From positions 1 through 10,885 of the forward strand of contig JAOXYB010058779.1 in the NCBI GenBank assembly GCA_028565635.1: a DNA stretch of 10,885 nt, written 5' to 3'. The stretch comes from Phoronis ovalis. Lineage: Eukaryota; Phoronida; Phoronidae. Positions within the stretch are counted from its first letter, which is position 1; every line of letters begins with the position of its first letter. The position numbers and the translations under genes are program-made. Shown here piece by piece: positions 1 to 7,881 of this stretch. A model generated the notes under the pieces. It worked only from the letters and a program-made list of their open reading frames with translations, was not told the origin of the DNA and ran no database searches.

Positions 1-51
1 GCTCTCAGACAAGAGAGACAGAATCATCTGGCAGAAATAATTGAGGGGTAA
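1..51 (+). CDS. Possible 3' end of the last coding exon of an upstream gene (partial)
   Basis: Frame 1 from the first base reads 16 codons (ALRQERQNHLAEIIEG) and then TAA at 49-51. The composition is polar and helix-like, with Glu, Arg and Gln, and it is less AT-rich than the following sequence, which suits the end of a coding exon. Two AATAAA signals near 817-847 could end its 3' UTR. The stop overlaps a possible splice donor (GGG|GTAAAA), so the segment could instead be an exon that continues elsewhere. The piece is too short to assign to a family, and an open stretch this short can arise by chance. Confidence 0.3.
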   Translation, partial: ALRQERQNHLAEIIEG

Positions 52-177
52 AAGGATATAATATCAGGCCGAGGTTGTGATAATATCATAGGTGTTAAGA
101 TATTTTTTTCTTCTAAAATTAGAATTTTATAAATAATTTAATCTCTGTGTTTAACATATATATGGCACGTATTCCAT

Positions 178-435
178 AAAATTTTGAATTAGTTAGAAAT
201 GAATTTCGTAAGAAATACCTGTAGAAACATTGTAGTAAAGTTTAATCATTTTCAAAGGATTTCATAAAATAAATTGTACAAATATCCTAACAATTTTTAA
301 AGTAACTTAGAATGGAATTTCTTAAAAATACGTGTAAATATTTTCTAGAAAATTTTGAAACGTTTAGAAAGCAATTTCATAACAATGCGTGTAAAATATC
401 ATTAAAAAATTTGAATCATTTAGAAAGATAATACT
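178..435. repeat. Degenerate tandem repeat, period about 57 bp, about 4.5 copies
   Basis: Units start near 178, 237, 292, 349 and 405. Each opens with a form of AAAATTTTGAAnnnTTTAGAAA, continues with AATTTCnTAAnAA and most then carry an (A)CGTGTAAAtAT-like segment. Spacings are 59, 55, 57 and 56 bases. Copies have drifted by substitutions and small indels, so this is an old minisatellite. A more decayed unit may precede it at about 115-177. No coding potential is seen. Confidence 0.7.
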
Positions 436-816
436 ATAGTTTAAAAAACTGTTTTAACATTATTCAATACAATTTCAAGACGATAAATCCATGCAGTGTT
501 TCTGAACTCAGTACCATAAAGTGAATATACTTTTTTATTCCCTAGTATGTTTTGAAGATTTTTAAAAACATTTTAGCTATAAATGAAAACCGTTTTTGAA
601 AAAAATTGTACTTTGATGTTATTCATTTTTGAAGATAATTTGATTCAGATTAACAATATAGCTTTAATTTATAATAACAAGATGGATGTCATAGTGGGAT
701 TTTAAATGTCTTGGTTGAAGAGTTTTATCTATAAGCTGTTGTTTTATCACGTTATTCACAGGACGACTGTAATGCTTCCGTATATACATAGTACTTTTAT
801 TTTTGTGTTATGATCT

Positions 817-847
817 AATAAAACAAATGTGTTTATTCATTAATAAA
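817..847 (+). promoter_or_regulatory. Two candidate polyadenylation signals (AATAAA)
   Basis: AATAAA occurs at 817-822 and 842-847 on the + strand, with T/GT-rich sequence between and after them (TGTGTTTATTC, then TGTTTC and TTCTTTTTCTTG). This arrangement fits a cleavage and polyadenylation site for a gene ending near base 51. AATAAA is common by chance in DNA this AT-rich, so the call depends on the upstream exon being real. Confidence 0.3.
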
Positions 848-1480
848 TGTTTCATTGCACACAATTCTTTTTCTTGTTTAGAATTTCTTACTAATTAAGA
901 CAGATGAATCAGTGCTATTTAGGGAGATATGTGACGCTTCGGAACACCCGATATCTTCATATTTTTACAGTAAACTGTTGCACATTCTTATACTACATTG
1001 TGAGCATGTTAAGCAAAGTTGTAAATATTTTATACGTATAGGGTCCGGAAAACGATATAGTACATGAAGTATATTTTTGCTACAATTAAGACTTTATTTT
1101 TGCCTTTTCCTCATTTCCACAGATTGCTCAAATATCTATAATATGACCAGATAGGATTTTACCAAAGGCATAGGAATACTGTAGTTTTCTATTTTACAGT
1201 CTGAATAAATTCACATGTTAGTTTGTAAGTTCCTTCTTGAGAAGGTACAGAACATTACCGGATGGATTCATTCAGACTGGCCATTTATTGACACTGTGCT
1301 ATATGTACGATTACTGTGAACGTTCTAATTTTTAGTCAAGTTACGACTAGATGTAAATAATAACAAAAGTCTGGAAACATCTAAACAGTAATGATAACAC
1401 CAAATCAGTAAACAACTTAAATAACAAAAAAATCACACTAGGAATTTTTGTTTTGGTTTCTATTGATCTCAAAATGACCC
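848..1480. other. Intergenic, no gene seen
   Basis: AT-rich sequence with stop codons in all frames and no convincing splice-bounded exon or RNA gene. A minus-strand open frame of about 80 codons (1347-1592) spans its right edge. Its translation shows no recognisable domain and it overlaps the repeat-like TGACCT region, so it is not called. Confidence 0.5.
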
Positions 1481-1489
1481 AATATTCTG

Positions 1490-1960
1490 AATGACCTCTA
1501 AATGACATGAGAGTCTCATTTTTGGAAAGTTTCGACCAGTTTGCAGATTTTGACTTCTTGACCATCAGACGAGCTTGCGACATCAAGACCAACTATCTCC
1601 ACATTGGGGATATTATAAGTCAATCTTGAAGCCTGTATGACTAAACGTTTTTAGTTTTGACCTATTCCTTCCATAGATTAATTGAAAAGATGACAAACAA
1701 TAAACTATTGACCTTTTGGCCCCTATGTAGCCTCAAAGGTCATCAACATTACCTCTGTGTAATATGATAACATTATATTTGGTCATTTTGAACAATTTTA
1801 GAAATTTGATCTATGACCTCTAAATGACCTTTTGACCTCAAAAATATAAAAAATAGCGAAGTCAACTTTAACCGCATGTCTCACCTCCTGGCCGTCTTCG
1901 TGACATGACTCTCCGAAAAAAAGAAAGAAAGAACAAAAGAAAGATTACAAACCCAATTGG
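1490..1960. repeat. TGACCT-rich repeat-like segment ending in an A-rich GAAA tract
   Basis: The hexamer TGACCT or its complement AGGTCA recurs at about 1492, 1656, 1709, 1736, 1814, 1825 and 1833. The phrase ATGACCTCTAAATGAC occurs at both 1491 and 1813. The segment ends in a less AT-rich stretch (1873-1914) followed by an AAAGAAAGAAAG tract (about 1917-1945), which resembles the simple-sequence tail of a retroposed element. No reverse transcriptase or transposase reading frame is visible. The element family is not recognised, and neither its left edge nor any target-site duplication could be found. Confidence 0.4.
1814..1838 (-). promoter_or_regulatory. Three nuclear-receptor half-sites with DR5 and DR2 spacing
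   Basis: Three TGACCT hexamers stand at 1814-1819, 1825-1830 and 1833-1838, with spacers of 5 (CTAAA) and 2 (TT) bases. On the minus strand this is AGGTCA in direct repeat. DR5 and DR2 are the classical spacings bound by RAR/RXR-type heterodimers. An imperfect DR5 (TGACCT-CTAAA-TGACAT) lies at 1492-1508. The spacing is seen directly; binding is inferred. The sites may only reflect the composition of the enclosing repeat. Confidence 0.35.
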
Positions 1961-2170
1961 ATGGGCGTTAAAGGAGCAATCCTAAATACAATGAACTGTA
2001 TAAATATCATACACATAGCATTTAAGAAAGGTATCAATTGGTTAAAAAACAAAACTAAACAACAAAGAATATTTCACCTGTGCCACCTACTTGCTCATTA
2101 GCATATACAGGTTACTAAAAGGCATCAGGGCGAGAATGAGAGTCAGAATGTGACTTGTTCATTTCCTCTG

Positions 2171-2209
2171 ATGTCTGACGTCAAGTTCTGCAAAAACGTA
2201 CGTCAACAA
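2171..2209 (+). pseudogene. Module 1 exon 1 (3' part), ankyrin gene 5' end; short ORF to a strong donor
   Basis: The exon ends at CAA|GTGAGTATT (donor GT at 2210), a near-consensus 5' splice site. The 40 bases before it and the donor itself are repeated in module 2 (7378-7432). The transcript start is unknown, so only the 3' part is given. An ATG at 2171 opens 13 codons (MSDVKFCKNVRQQ) that end in phase 0, the phase in which exon 3 begins. Joined to exon 2 instead, this frame meets TGA at 3722-3724, so with exon 2 included the ATG would be only an upstream ORF. Module 2 lacks this ATG, which favours a mainly noncoding exon 1. A CRE palindrome lies inside it at 2176-2183. Confidence 0.45.
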
Positions 2210-3661
2210 GTGAGTATTCTAGTCCGCTGATATTATTAGCTGGTTATAGCTTCTAACGACACTAAATACTATCACCTATTTTCGAGATCTTTAATAGTTA
2301 AAGAGTACTAGTTATTGATATACAGCGAATTTGTGACACGTAAGAAAAATCCCCATGTACTAGTTTAATCTGAAGACGTTATACAAAGCCTGAATAAAAT
2401 CCAGGGATACAATTTTGGTGAAGCGCCAACAAGCAGAGAATATCATATTTCATGATTTTTTTAAAAATAAATAGTGATAAAAAAGAAAGACGATTTTCGC
2501 TAACAAAAATAATAATATTAAGCATAGAAGAAATATAAATCTAAACTTATAATTAAAAAGAAATATTACATATAACAACTTAGACTGTAAAAACAAACTG
2601 TAGGTGTAATAAGTGCAAATTTAGTACTAGCATAGCACGTTCAAATGTTGAAGTTTTTCTTCTCTTACTTATAATATACATAGTGGAGCGGGTGTGCGGT
2701 CTACATAGTCACATGGTAGTGAAAATACTATATAACATAGATATAAGATCTTTCAATGTATAGAAATCATGAAAAATGACATAGTTAAATATCACTACAT
2801 ATTACTTTACTGAATACGAACAGAAAGTAAGCACCTGGTTTGTTAGGTAAAATTCTCGTACAAATGATTATGAACTGAGTATCAGGGATGTCAATACGGA
2901 ATATACTAAAGTCACTTGAAAGAAACGTCTATGTAAACTAAATATGTTGAACAATAAAGAAGTTACGCCGGTAAGAACATTGTAGAGCTTGAGTTTAAGC
3001 GTTGTTTTGATGTACGCAAAAGTTAGAATTTTGCCCAGTAGGACAAATTTAAAACTTATGAATTTGAATAATTTAGAGTTGTTATTAATTAACTGGATTA
3101 TACTATGGTTATAAGACGGCAAATTAAAATGTATCTTGACTTTTTACTGTTAACCACAACACAAGAAATGGAAAAACAAACCTTAAAAGAAACTACCTTT
3201 ACACCACTTTTAACATCATAAATAAGTCAGTAGGTCAAATAAGTCGTTCATAAACAACTGTTCATGTCATCAATAAAGTGAAAACACGTTTTAAAGACCT
3301 TCTTAAAAGATCTGGAATTTATTGAAAAACCTTCTATTTTTTTGTTTTCTTTTACCAGTATTTAAGAACGTTTTACAAAATATTCTTCCCATTTTGTGTG
3401 TATTCATGAGTAAACTATTTTTTAAACCTCGAAGTGCGAGTTTTTGCTTATGGATACCTAAATTTTCAGTTTGTTGCAAAATTTTCAAAGTGAAGAGAAC
3501 TTCTACGTAAAAAAGAAAGTTGCCGACGCGTTAGGCCAACTTTTAAAAATAACTGTCTCTCTTTTTCACCATTATCAATATATCAGGTTTCAGACAAAGC
3601 ATTTATCCCAGCACAAAATAAAGTATGATCACTCTATGCTCTCCACATCTGTCTGTTTTAG
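2210..3661 (+). other. Module 1 intron 1, with a copy-specific insertion of about 1.1 kb
   Basis: The first part matches module 2: CGTAAGAAA(AAT)CCCC near 2339 pairs with CGTAAGAAATATTCCC near 7566. Homology resumes at GGCCAACTTTTAAAAAT (about 3533) with GGCCATTTTAAAAAT (about 7621). The matching points are about 1.18 kb apart here but only about 50 bases apart in module 2, so roughly 2385-3520 is an insertion in module 1 or a deletion in module 2. The insert is very AT-rich. It has open frames of 60-100 codons on both strands (for example 2868-3122 minus and 3322-3510 plus) with no recognisable protein. No terminal repeats could be defined. Confidence 0.5.
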
Positions 3662-3744
3662 GTTGCATCAGCACACTTCACGACATATTCGTCCACATTA
3701 TACTGGCCCACCTGTATGCATTGAGGATGAATGTTTTACCACAG
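3662..3744 (+). pseudogene. Module 1 exon 2 (83 bases), start codon region altered
   Basis: The acceptor is strong (CATCTGTCTGTTTTAG|G) and the donor is ACAG|GTAAAA. Both line up with module 2 exon 2 (7882-7986): GGTTGCATCAGCACACTTC pairs with GGTTGAATAAACACAACTGG, and the region around GGATGA before the donor also pairs. The module 2 start context (ACAATGGATGATG) corresponds to GCATTGAGGATGAATG here, so the orthologous ATG is gone. A nearby ATG at 3727 gives six codons (MNVLPQ) ending in phase 0, and could act as a replacement start. The exon is about 22 bases shorter than its partner. Transcription is unknown. Confidence 0.45.
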
Positions 3745-4408
3745 GTAAAACGAGGACCATGGTTATATGATTATCAGTAGAATATCTCATACATATGTCG
3801 ACACGTATGTTAACAACAGAGTAGTTGTGCCCTCTGGCTAAAATAAAGTTACAGTAGGTTTCTGAGTTAAGCTCTCTTCCGATAAAGTACTAAATACTGA
3901 TTTGTGACAGTTACTCAGATTTTTATGACGTCATCAGCTTAGTCTGTTAGGGAATCCTCGTTCGGTTTTGAAGTGCCGCGTAGATCATACAACGCGAAAT
4001 GTAATATATACTCAAGCACATTACGTGACGATTCAGCCTGTACAAAAGATCATATTTTATTTCTGTGCGGTGGTCTGATTTATTGAATTGTATTTCGCTC
4101 CGTGCAATGTGTGATACGTCATATTTTATTTTCGGATTTTAGAGTTGCAATAATTTTCTTTCTGCAATCAGATGAAAGTATGATAAATAACTCTCCATCG
4201 TGGATCCCTGGAGTATACTGTAAAAATTCTGAGTGACCGGCCAATACAATTATCTTCTTAGGAGTGTGACTGTAATAGGCCGCATACAACTTGTTAATGA
4301 ACAGTTATTATTGTTGAGGTAGGAAAGGTTCGTATTAAGTACGTGAACCGTGATTGCAAGAGTTTATTACTTGTGATTCATAAAAAAGTAGTTTCATTTT
4401 CTTGGAGC

Positions 4409-4563
4409 TGCTGTCACTACCCCCCATTTTCCTTCTCAATGTCCCGTCACAACAGATATTTCTGAGGTCATTTTACCGCATCACAAATCAGTATTTTGTG
4501 CATACGGTAGAGTATAACCCGGACACAGACTGTAATAACATTAAATTGGGGTAGTAGAGAGCA
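4409..4563. mobile_element. Foldback (MITE-like) element, 155 bp, imperfect inverted repeat over its whole length
   Basis: The ends are TGCTGTCACTACCCC (left) and GGGGTAGTAGAGAGCA (right), inverted copies of each other with small differences. The complementarity continues inwards: ACAGATATTTCTGAGGT pairs with the complement of ACCCGGACACAGACTGT, and TACCGCATCACAAA pairs with the complement of TTTTGTGCATACGGTA. A few loop bases (about 4489-4494) remain in the centre. Such near-complete hairpins are typical of non-autonomous DNA transposons. No clear target-site duplication is seen and the family is not recognised. No matching element is seen at the corresponding place in module 2, so insertion after the duplication is likely. 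Confidence 0.55.
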
Positions 4564-4748
4564 CCTGTTTACCAACATATTTCTTATATCGCAATATCTT
4601 TATTACGTGTTACTTCCTTCAATTTTACATCTTGCACTTATAGCCTATACTCACCGTCATATTTATCATATTTCACATCTAATCACTTTAATGAAATATC
4701 TTAGATCATGAAATAGAGTTGTTTAAGGTTATCTTTACTGTTGTCGAT

Positions 4749-4833
4749 GTACACTGCTGCAGCATAAAATAATTAGAAATATGCAAACTTGAAGTAAACA
4801 TAAGTTGAAGCAAAGAGAGTGGTACTAAAGTCA
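4749..4833 (+). pseudogene. Relic ankyrin-like exon, module 1
   Basis: TGTACACTGCTGCAGC lies after a T-rich stretch (TTATCTTTACTGTTGTCGA) and would encode a YTAA form of the ankyrin LHxAA signature, but a TAA at 4763-4765 closes this frame after about five codons. There is no AG at the expected acceptor position. The segment pairs with 8708-8793 in module 2 (TACACTGCTGCAGC against GCACACTGCGGCAGAGC, then GAGAGTGGT against GAGAGAGTGGT). Its presence in both modules shows the extra exon existed before the module was duplicated. It is not expected to be spliced into any mRNA. Confidence 0.4.
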
Positions 4834-5099
4834 TACAAAAGACTTATATCAAGTGTTTTGCATTATTTTATCAACACAGCTTCCATGCAGTACCTTGTAG
4901 GGTCAAATTTAGTGTGTGTACAATAAGCAAAAACAAAATTTACAATAATGTAAACTTGAATAACAAAATCAGAAGGAAATAGAGTATAGTTCCCCTTGTC
5001 ATTTGTTTCGAAGTAATTTCTGATAACAATCATCTAAGCATACTAATAAAACACTTAGTGATACATTTTGATTTTTTTACATTTGTCTGTTTTTTTCAG

Positions 5100-5188
5100 T
5101 TACATAATGCTGCAATACGTGGTGACGTCACCAGACGTGAGAAGAACTTATGCAAACAGTGCGCTATGATGTCAATGAAGAGGAGAGG
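5100..5188 (+). pseudogene. Module 1 exon 3, ankyrin-repeat exon with a frame disruption
   Basis: The exon follows a strong acceptor (TGTTTTTTTCAG|TTACAT) and ends at GAGAGG|GTGAGA. It opens with LHNAAIRGDV, the LHxAAxxGD signature of the first ankyrin helix. The intact module 2 exon ends with HYDVNE plus several acidic and basic residues; here the matching YDVNEEER is readable only in another frame, because a net shift of +2 (or -1) falls between about 5135 and 5163. The exon is 89 bases long (phase 2 at the end) against 93 (phase 0) in module 2. The original frame stays open to the donor but ends in unrelated residues (CAMMSMKRR), so the second helix and loop are lost. A functional ankyrin product from this exon is unlikely; a divergent short product cannot be excluded. 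Confidence 0.6.
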
Positions 5189-5404
5189 GTGAGAAAGAGT
5201 TAACAATTATATTTTTTAAACATTTATAATCAGAAATATACATGTGTACCTATATGCCTCCATGACAGGTTGTATGAAGATTATTTTGTGTTATAAAACA
5301 AATAAACCTTATAAATGCAAACATATTTGATAAGATTAATATCTTTGAAGTATACTGTTGATGGCTCATCGTTTTTGTAAACATGCTTAATACAATATGT
5401 ATTT

Positions 5405-5534
5405 GTCTACTCGTCAATAATTAGTGATATGTCGGGTTCTTAATTACATATGGTAATCATTTATCGGTGCCATATTATAGGTGGTTATGAATAGAAAGGA
5501 AATGCAATGACAGGAACATGTACATTGTATATAT
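5405..5534 (+). other. Conserved intronic block, module 1 copy
   Basis: About 130 bases match 10267-10396 in module 2 with only one or two small indels and about four in five bases identical by eye. The first 40 bases share 36. Long shared words include CAATAATTAGTGATA, TCGGGTTCTTAAT and GAACATGTACATTGT. The block lies 217 bases after the exon 3 donor here and 504 bases after it in module 2. It has no coding frame. It looks better kept than exon 3, which suggests a regulatory or RNA role, or local gene conversion. Confidence 0.5.
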
Positions 5535-6456
5535 GCCACTGTTGTTGCAATAAACATATTGACTAAAGTATTCATTAAACATTTCTTTTGATTAGTTAAT
5601 ATGCTAACTAATTGCATTTTATTTCATAATGAGCATCTTGAACAATGCATAAAGCTTATTACTTTTAATTATTCATTTTAATATTACTTGTAGTATAAAT
5701 ATGTTTAGTAGTTTTATTTTTATCTAATAAAATATTAACTAAATTAAAGTTTATTCCATACGTAATAATTTGTTAAAATATATGTTTGCAATCAGTTGCC
5801 TCGATATGGTTCTAATCGTCGATGACCACACTTCTAGGCAGTCGTACCCGCGAATATTGTGTTTAATTGTTTTAAATCACATTTCAATGTTATTACAAAA
5901 TGTATTGAATAAATCAGGTGATGTTTCAAAAACCAAACGTGTTTATCGTTCATATTATATTGAGGTTAATAGGCAGTTTCGAATCCATTACGGAGATATA
6001 ACGGGTCGAGACCGATTGAACAGTTATAATGGGAGAGACCTTTAGGTATAGTACAGTATAGTAGCATAAACAGTGAATGCAGAAAAGCTGTAATTTATTT
6101 GCATTTTACAGTGACGTCAGATGTCGTATCAACAATACATGCGTATATGACAGACTCGCGTATATTCCATTGTTAAAAAGTCGTCTGCTAACTTGGCACG
6201 GGAACACTTCTCGCGCTGCGTGTGTATGGTAACAAACGCAGACGCAACAAATATAAGAAATCTTCCAGCTCGTTTCATCAATAAAATGTAATATCGAATT
6301 TTTAAATTAGTTTTAAAAAATGTACTCAATATTTAACACTATGGAACAAAATACATGTCGTGTAAAAACGCAAAAACAATCATTTTTCAACTTCGCCATC
6401 TAGTGTGTGCCTGTTCGCGTAATTATCAAATCACGTTCGTAACGATCCACGAGGGA

Positions 6457-6532
6457 TCCATTATGGTGTCACAACTGTCCATTATAACGGTCTAACCAGT
6501 CCATTATAACTTTCAAACCAGACCATTATATT
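6457..6532. repeat. Short tandem repeat, period 21-22 bp, four copies of a CCATTAT(A/G) unit
   Basis: CCATTATGG, CCATTATAA, CCATTATAA and CCATTATAT start at 6458, 6479, 6501 and 6523. Between them are similar spacers of the type TCTAACCAGT and TTCAAACCAGA. The constant spacing near two helical turns puts all four boxes on one face of the DNA. No known factor site is matched exactly; the box is close to, but not, a CArG element. Confidence 0.55.
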
Positions 6533-7252
6533 CCAATAAAGGTTAATCAGACACAAGCAGAGTGATTTGCTCAGCATTGAGATTTTCGATATGTCATGGA
6601 CGACGATCTTCCTCAGAATGCGGTAAAAGACTGCTACGGCAAGCCGGTTAAACTTGAAGCCGGTTAAGTTGATTTAAACTAAGCAACATCTACAATCGCT
6701 AGATGTCGTTACTTGTTCTTTTAGTGCAAAGATAACATCATTTCGCAATCAGTATTTACGGGGCCATGACCCTGACAATTATGACAAGTTACTATATTTG
6801 AATATATGAATAGTTCACGAAATATTGTTGTGTGTTTTAAATTATATACGCAGCAAGTCTTAATCAATTTCAATCGGAATATAGGCTAGTGATAATGTGA
6901 GTAGTCACGGATTTAAAAACGTCAGCTTTGCCAACAGCGTTCAAAATTGTTCAAAAACATTTCGATTCTTAGTTCAATTGCCATTCTGAATCCCTACCAG
7001 CTTTCCCACATCAGCAGTGTTCAAACATTCCGGTTTTATTTGTTCCTTCTGTGTATTTTCAGTAGATCTCTATATGTATACGCCATCGGAGTCAATTGGT
7101 TAGAATATATTATTTACATATAATGACATATGTTTATTAATATTAAAATCAAAAGTCTCTCTAGAATATTCGGCCGGGCTCTCCTTTGTTATTTCGTGAA
7201 CAGCCATTTTACAAAATCACCTGACCGACCAAGGGTCAAGTTCTCTCTGCAG

Positions 7253-7296
7253 CCGAAATCGATCAACAGATTTCATGACACTGGTTGATCTTTCGG
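7253..7296. repeat. Imperfect hairpin upstream of module 2 exon 1
   Basis: CCGAAATCGATCAACAG (7253-7269) and CTGGTTGATCTTTCGG (7281-7296) are inverted copies with two small mismatches or bulges, around an 11-base loop. It lies about 130 bases before the exon 1 donor. It could be a factor-binding palindrome or a small foldback element. No equivalent was seen before module 1 exon 1. Confidence 0.45.
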
Positions 7297-7322
7297 TGAT
7301 AACGGGTGTTATTCACGAGTTA

Positions 7323-7362
7323 GAGTGACGTCACAATATTTCACAATATTGAGTGACGTTAC
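7323..7362 (+). promoter_or_regulatory. CRE palindrome cluster in the presumed 5' region of module 2
   Basis: GAGTGACGT occurs at both ends of this stretch (7323 and 7351). The first forms a full TGACGTCA (7326-7333), the second TGACGTTA (7354-7361). Between them CACAATATTT and CACAATATTG form a direct repeat. A further full TGACGTCA is at 7415-7422, just before the exon 1 donor. TGACGTCA is the CREB/ATF consensus site, often near transcription starts. Promoter function is inferred from the place and the repeated sites; no TATA box is evident. Confidence 0.4.
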
Positions 7363-7377
7363 GTACAATAGGTGAAT

Positions 7378-7426
7378 ATTTCCTCTTTGATCTGAAGTCA
7401 ATAACTGCAAGATTTGACGTCAGCAA
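7378..7426 (+). other. Module 2 exon 1 (3' part), probably noncoding 5' UTR
   Basis: The segment ends at CAA|GTGAGTATTT (donor GT at 7427) and pairs with the end of module 1 exon 1 (ATTTCCTCTTTGATCTGAAGTCAA against ATTTCCTCTGATGTCTGACGTCAA). The ATG of module 1 is lost by a two-base difference, and in the frame that ends in phase 0 there is a TGA at 7415-7417. This supports a noncoding exon whose 5' end is not known. The donor is the best conserved part, which argues that splicing here matters. Confidence 0.5.
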
Positions 7427-7881
7427 GTGAGTATTTCTGATCCTACGCTATTACATAATGCTTCCAGACCCGAACGACAGGAACAAAAATCAACGTTGTT
7501 GTGAGAACTTTGATGATTATGGAGTAATAGATTGTGATATAGTTTGGGATTTATGGCATAGGTATCGTAAGAAATATTCCCGTGTACTATTTATAGATCA
7601 GTCTGATCAGTAACGACATCGGCCATTTTAAAAATTAGTGTATATATTTCATGCTAAGTCGTTGTCTACGCTTAAAACCAGAGAAATAAATGATAAAATA
7701 TTGTTAAATTTTAAATGCCAATTACTTATTGCCTGTCTATTCACAGTCATGGTTGAATCCGCATGTTGCATTGACCTGTGCGCCGTCATACTTCATCATA
7801 TTTCAGCAGCACAAAAAAATGTCATTATATAATTTCTTGATCAAGTGATATGATTGGTACACTAGGGTTTGTTAGTTTTAG
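7427..7881 (+). other. Module 2 intron 1
   Basis: The intron has a strong donor (GTGAGTATTT) and ends in GGTTTGTTAGTTTTAG. It keeps patches of similarity to module 1 intron 1 around 7566 and 7614-7640 but lacks the 1.1-kb insert. A 64-codon open frame (7638-7832) has no recognisable domain and is not called. No other feature is seen. Confidence 0.5.

Larger units (their letters stand above)
3745..5099 (+). other. Module 1 intron 2
   Basis: The sequence just after the donor (CCATGGTTAT, then TTATCAGTAGAATATCTC at about 3771) pairs with 8004-8046 in module 2, so homology runs straight from exon 2 into the intron. The intron contains a 155-bp foldback element (4409-4563) and a relic ankyrin-like exon (4749-4833), listed separately. 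It ends in GTCTGTTTTTTTCAG at 5099. Outside these features nothing coding is supported. Confidence 0.5.
5575..7320. other. Spacer between the two modules; no gene supported
   Basis: Similarity to the sequence after module 2 exon 3 fades around 5575. No further ankyrin exon is seen before module 2 begins, so module 1 lacks the rest of a gene of its own. An open frame at 5782-6045 (88 codons from ATG) has no recognisable motif and no splice-bounded ends. Local features are a CRE at 6112-6119, a four-copy 22-bp repeat at 6457-6532, a 16-bp direct repeat (AAGCCGGTTAA at 6643 and 6659), and a hairpin at 7253-7296. Confidence 0.5.

Noticed and set aside
1347-1592. 81-codon minus-strand open frame
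   Set aside because: Overlaps the TGACCT-rich repeat-like sequence; the translation resembles no family known to me.
2868-3122. 84-codon minus-strand open frame
   Set aside because: Hydrophobic, AT-driven composition without a recognisable family or supporting splice sites; lies in the module 1 insertion.
3303-3510. Overlapping open frames on both strands (61 and 62 codons)
   Set aside because: Low-complexity translations rich in Phe, Lys and Asn as expected from AT-rich DNA; no domain seen.
3471-3770. 99-codon + strand open frame overlapping exon 2 of module 1
   Set aside because: It runs through the intron 1 end, the exon 2 acceptor and the donor. Its start lies in the copy-specific insert and the frame is not kept in module 2.
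5770-6045. Longest open frame of the spacer, about 90 codons (88 from the ATG at 5782)
   Set aside because: No recognisable motif, no splice-bounded ends and no partner in the other module. The first in-frame codon at 5770 is TTG, not ATG. The length is within chance for an 11-kb window.
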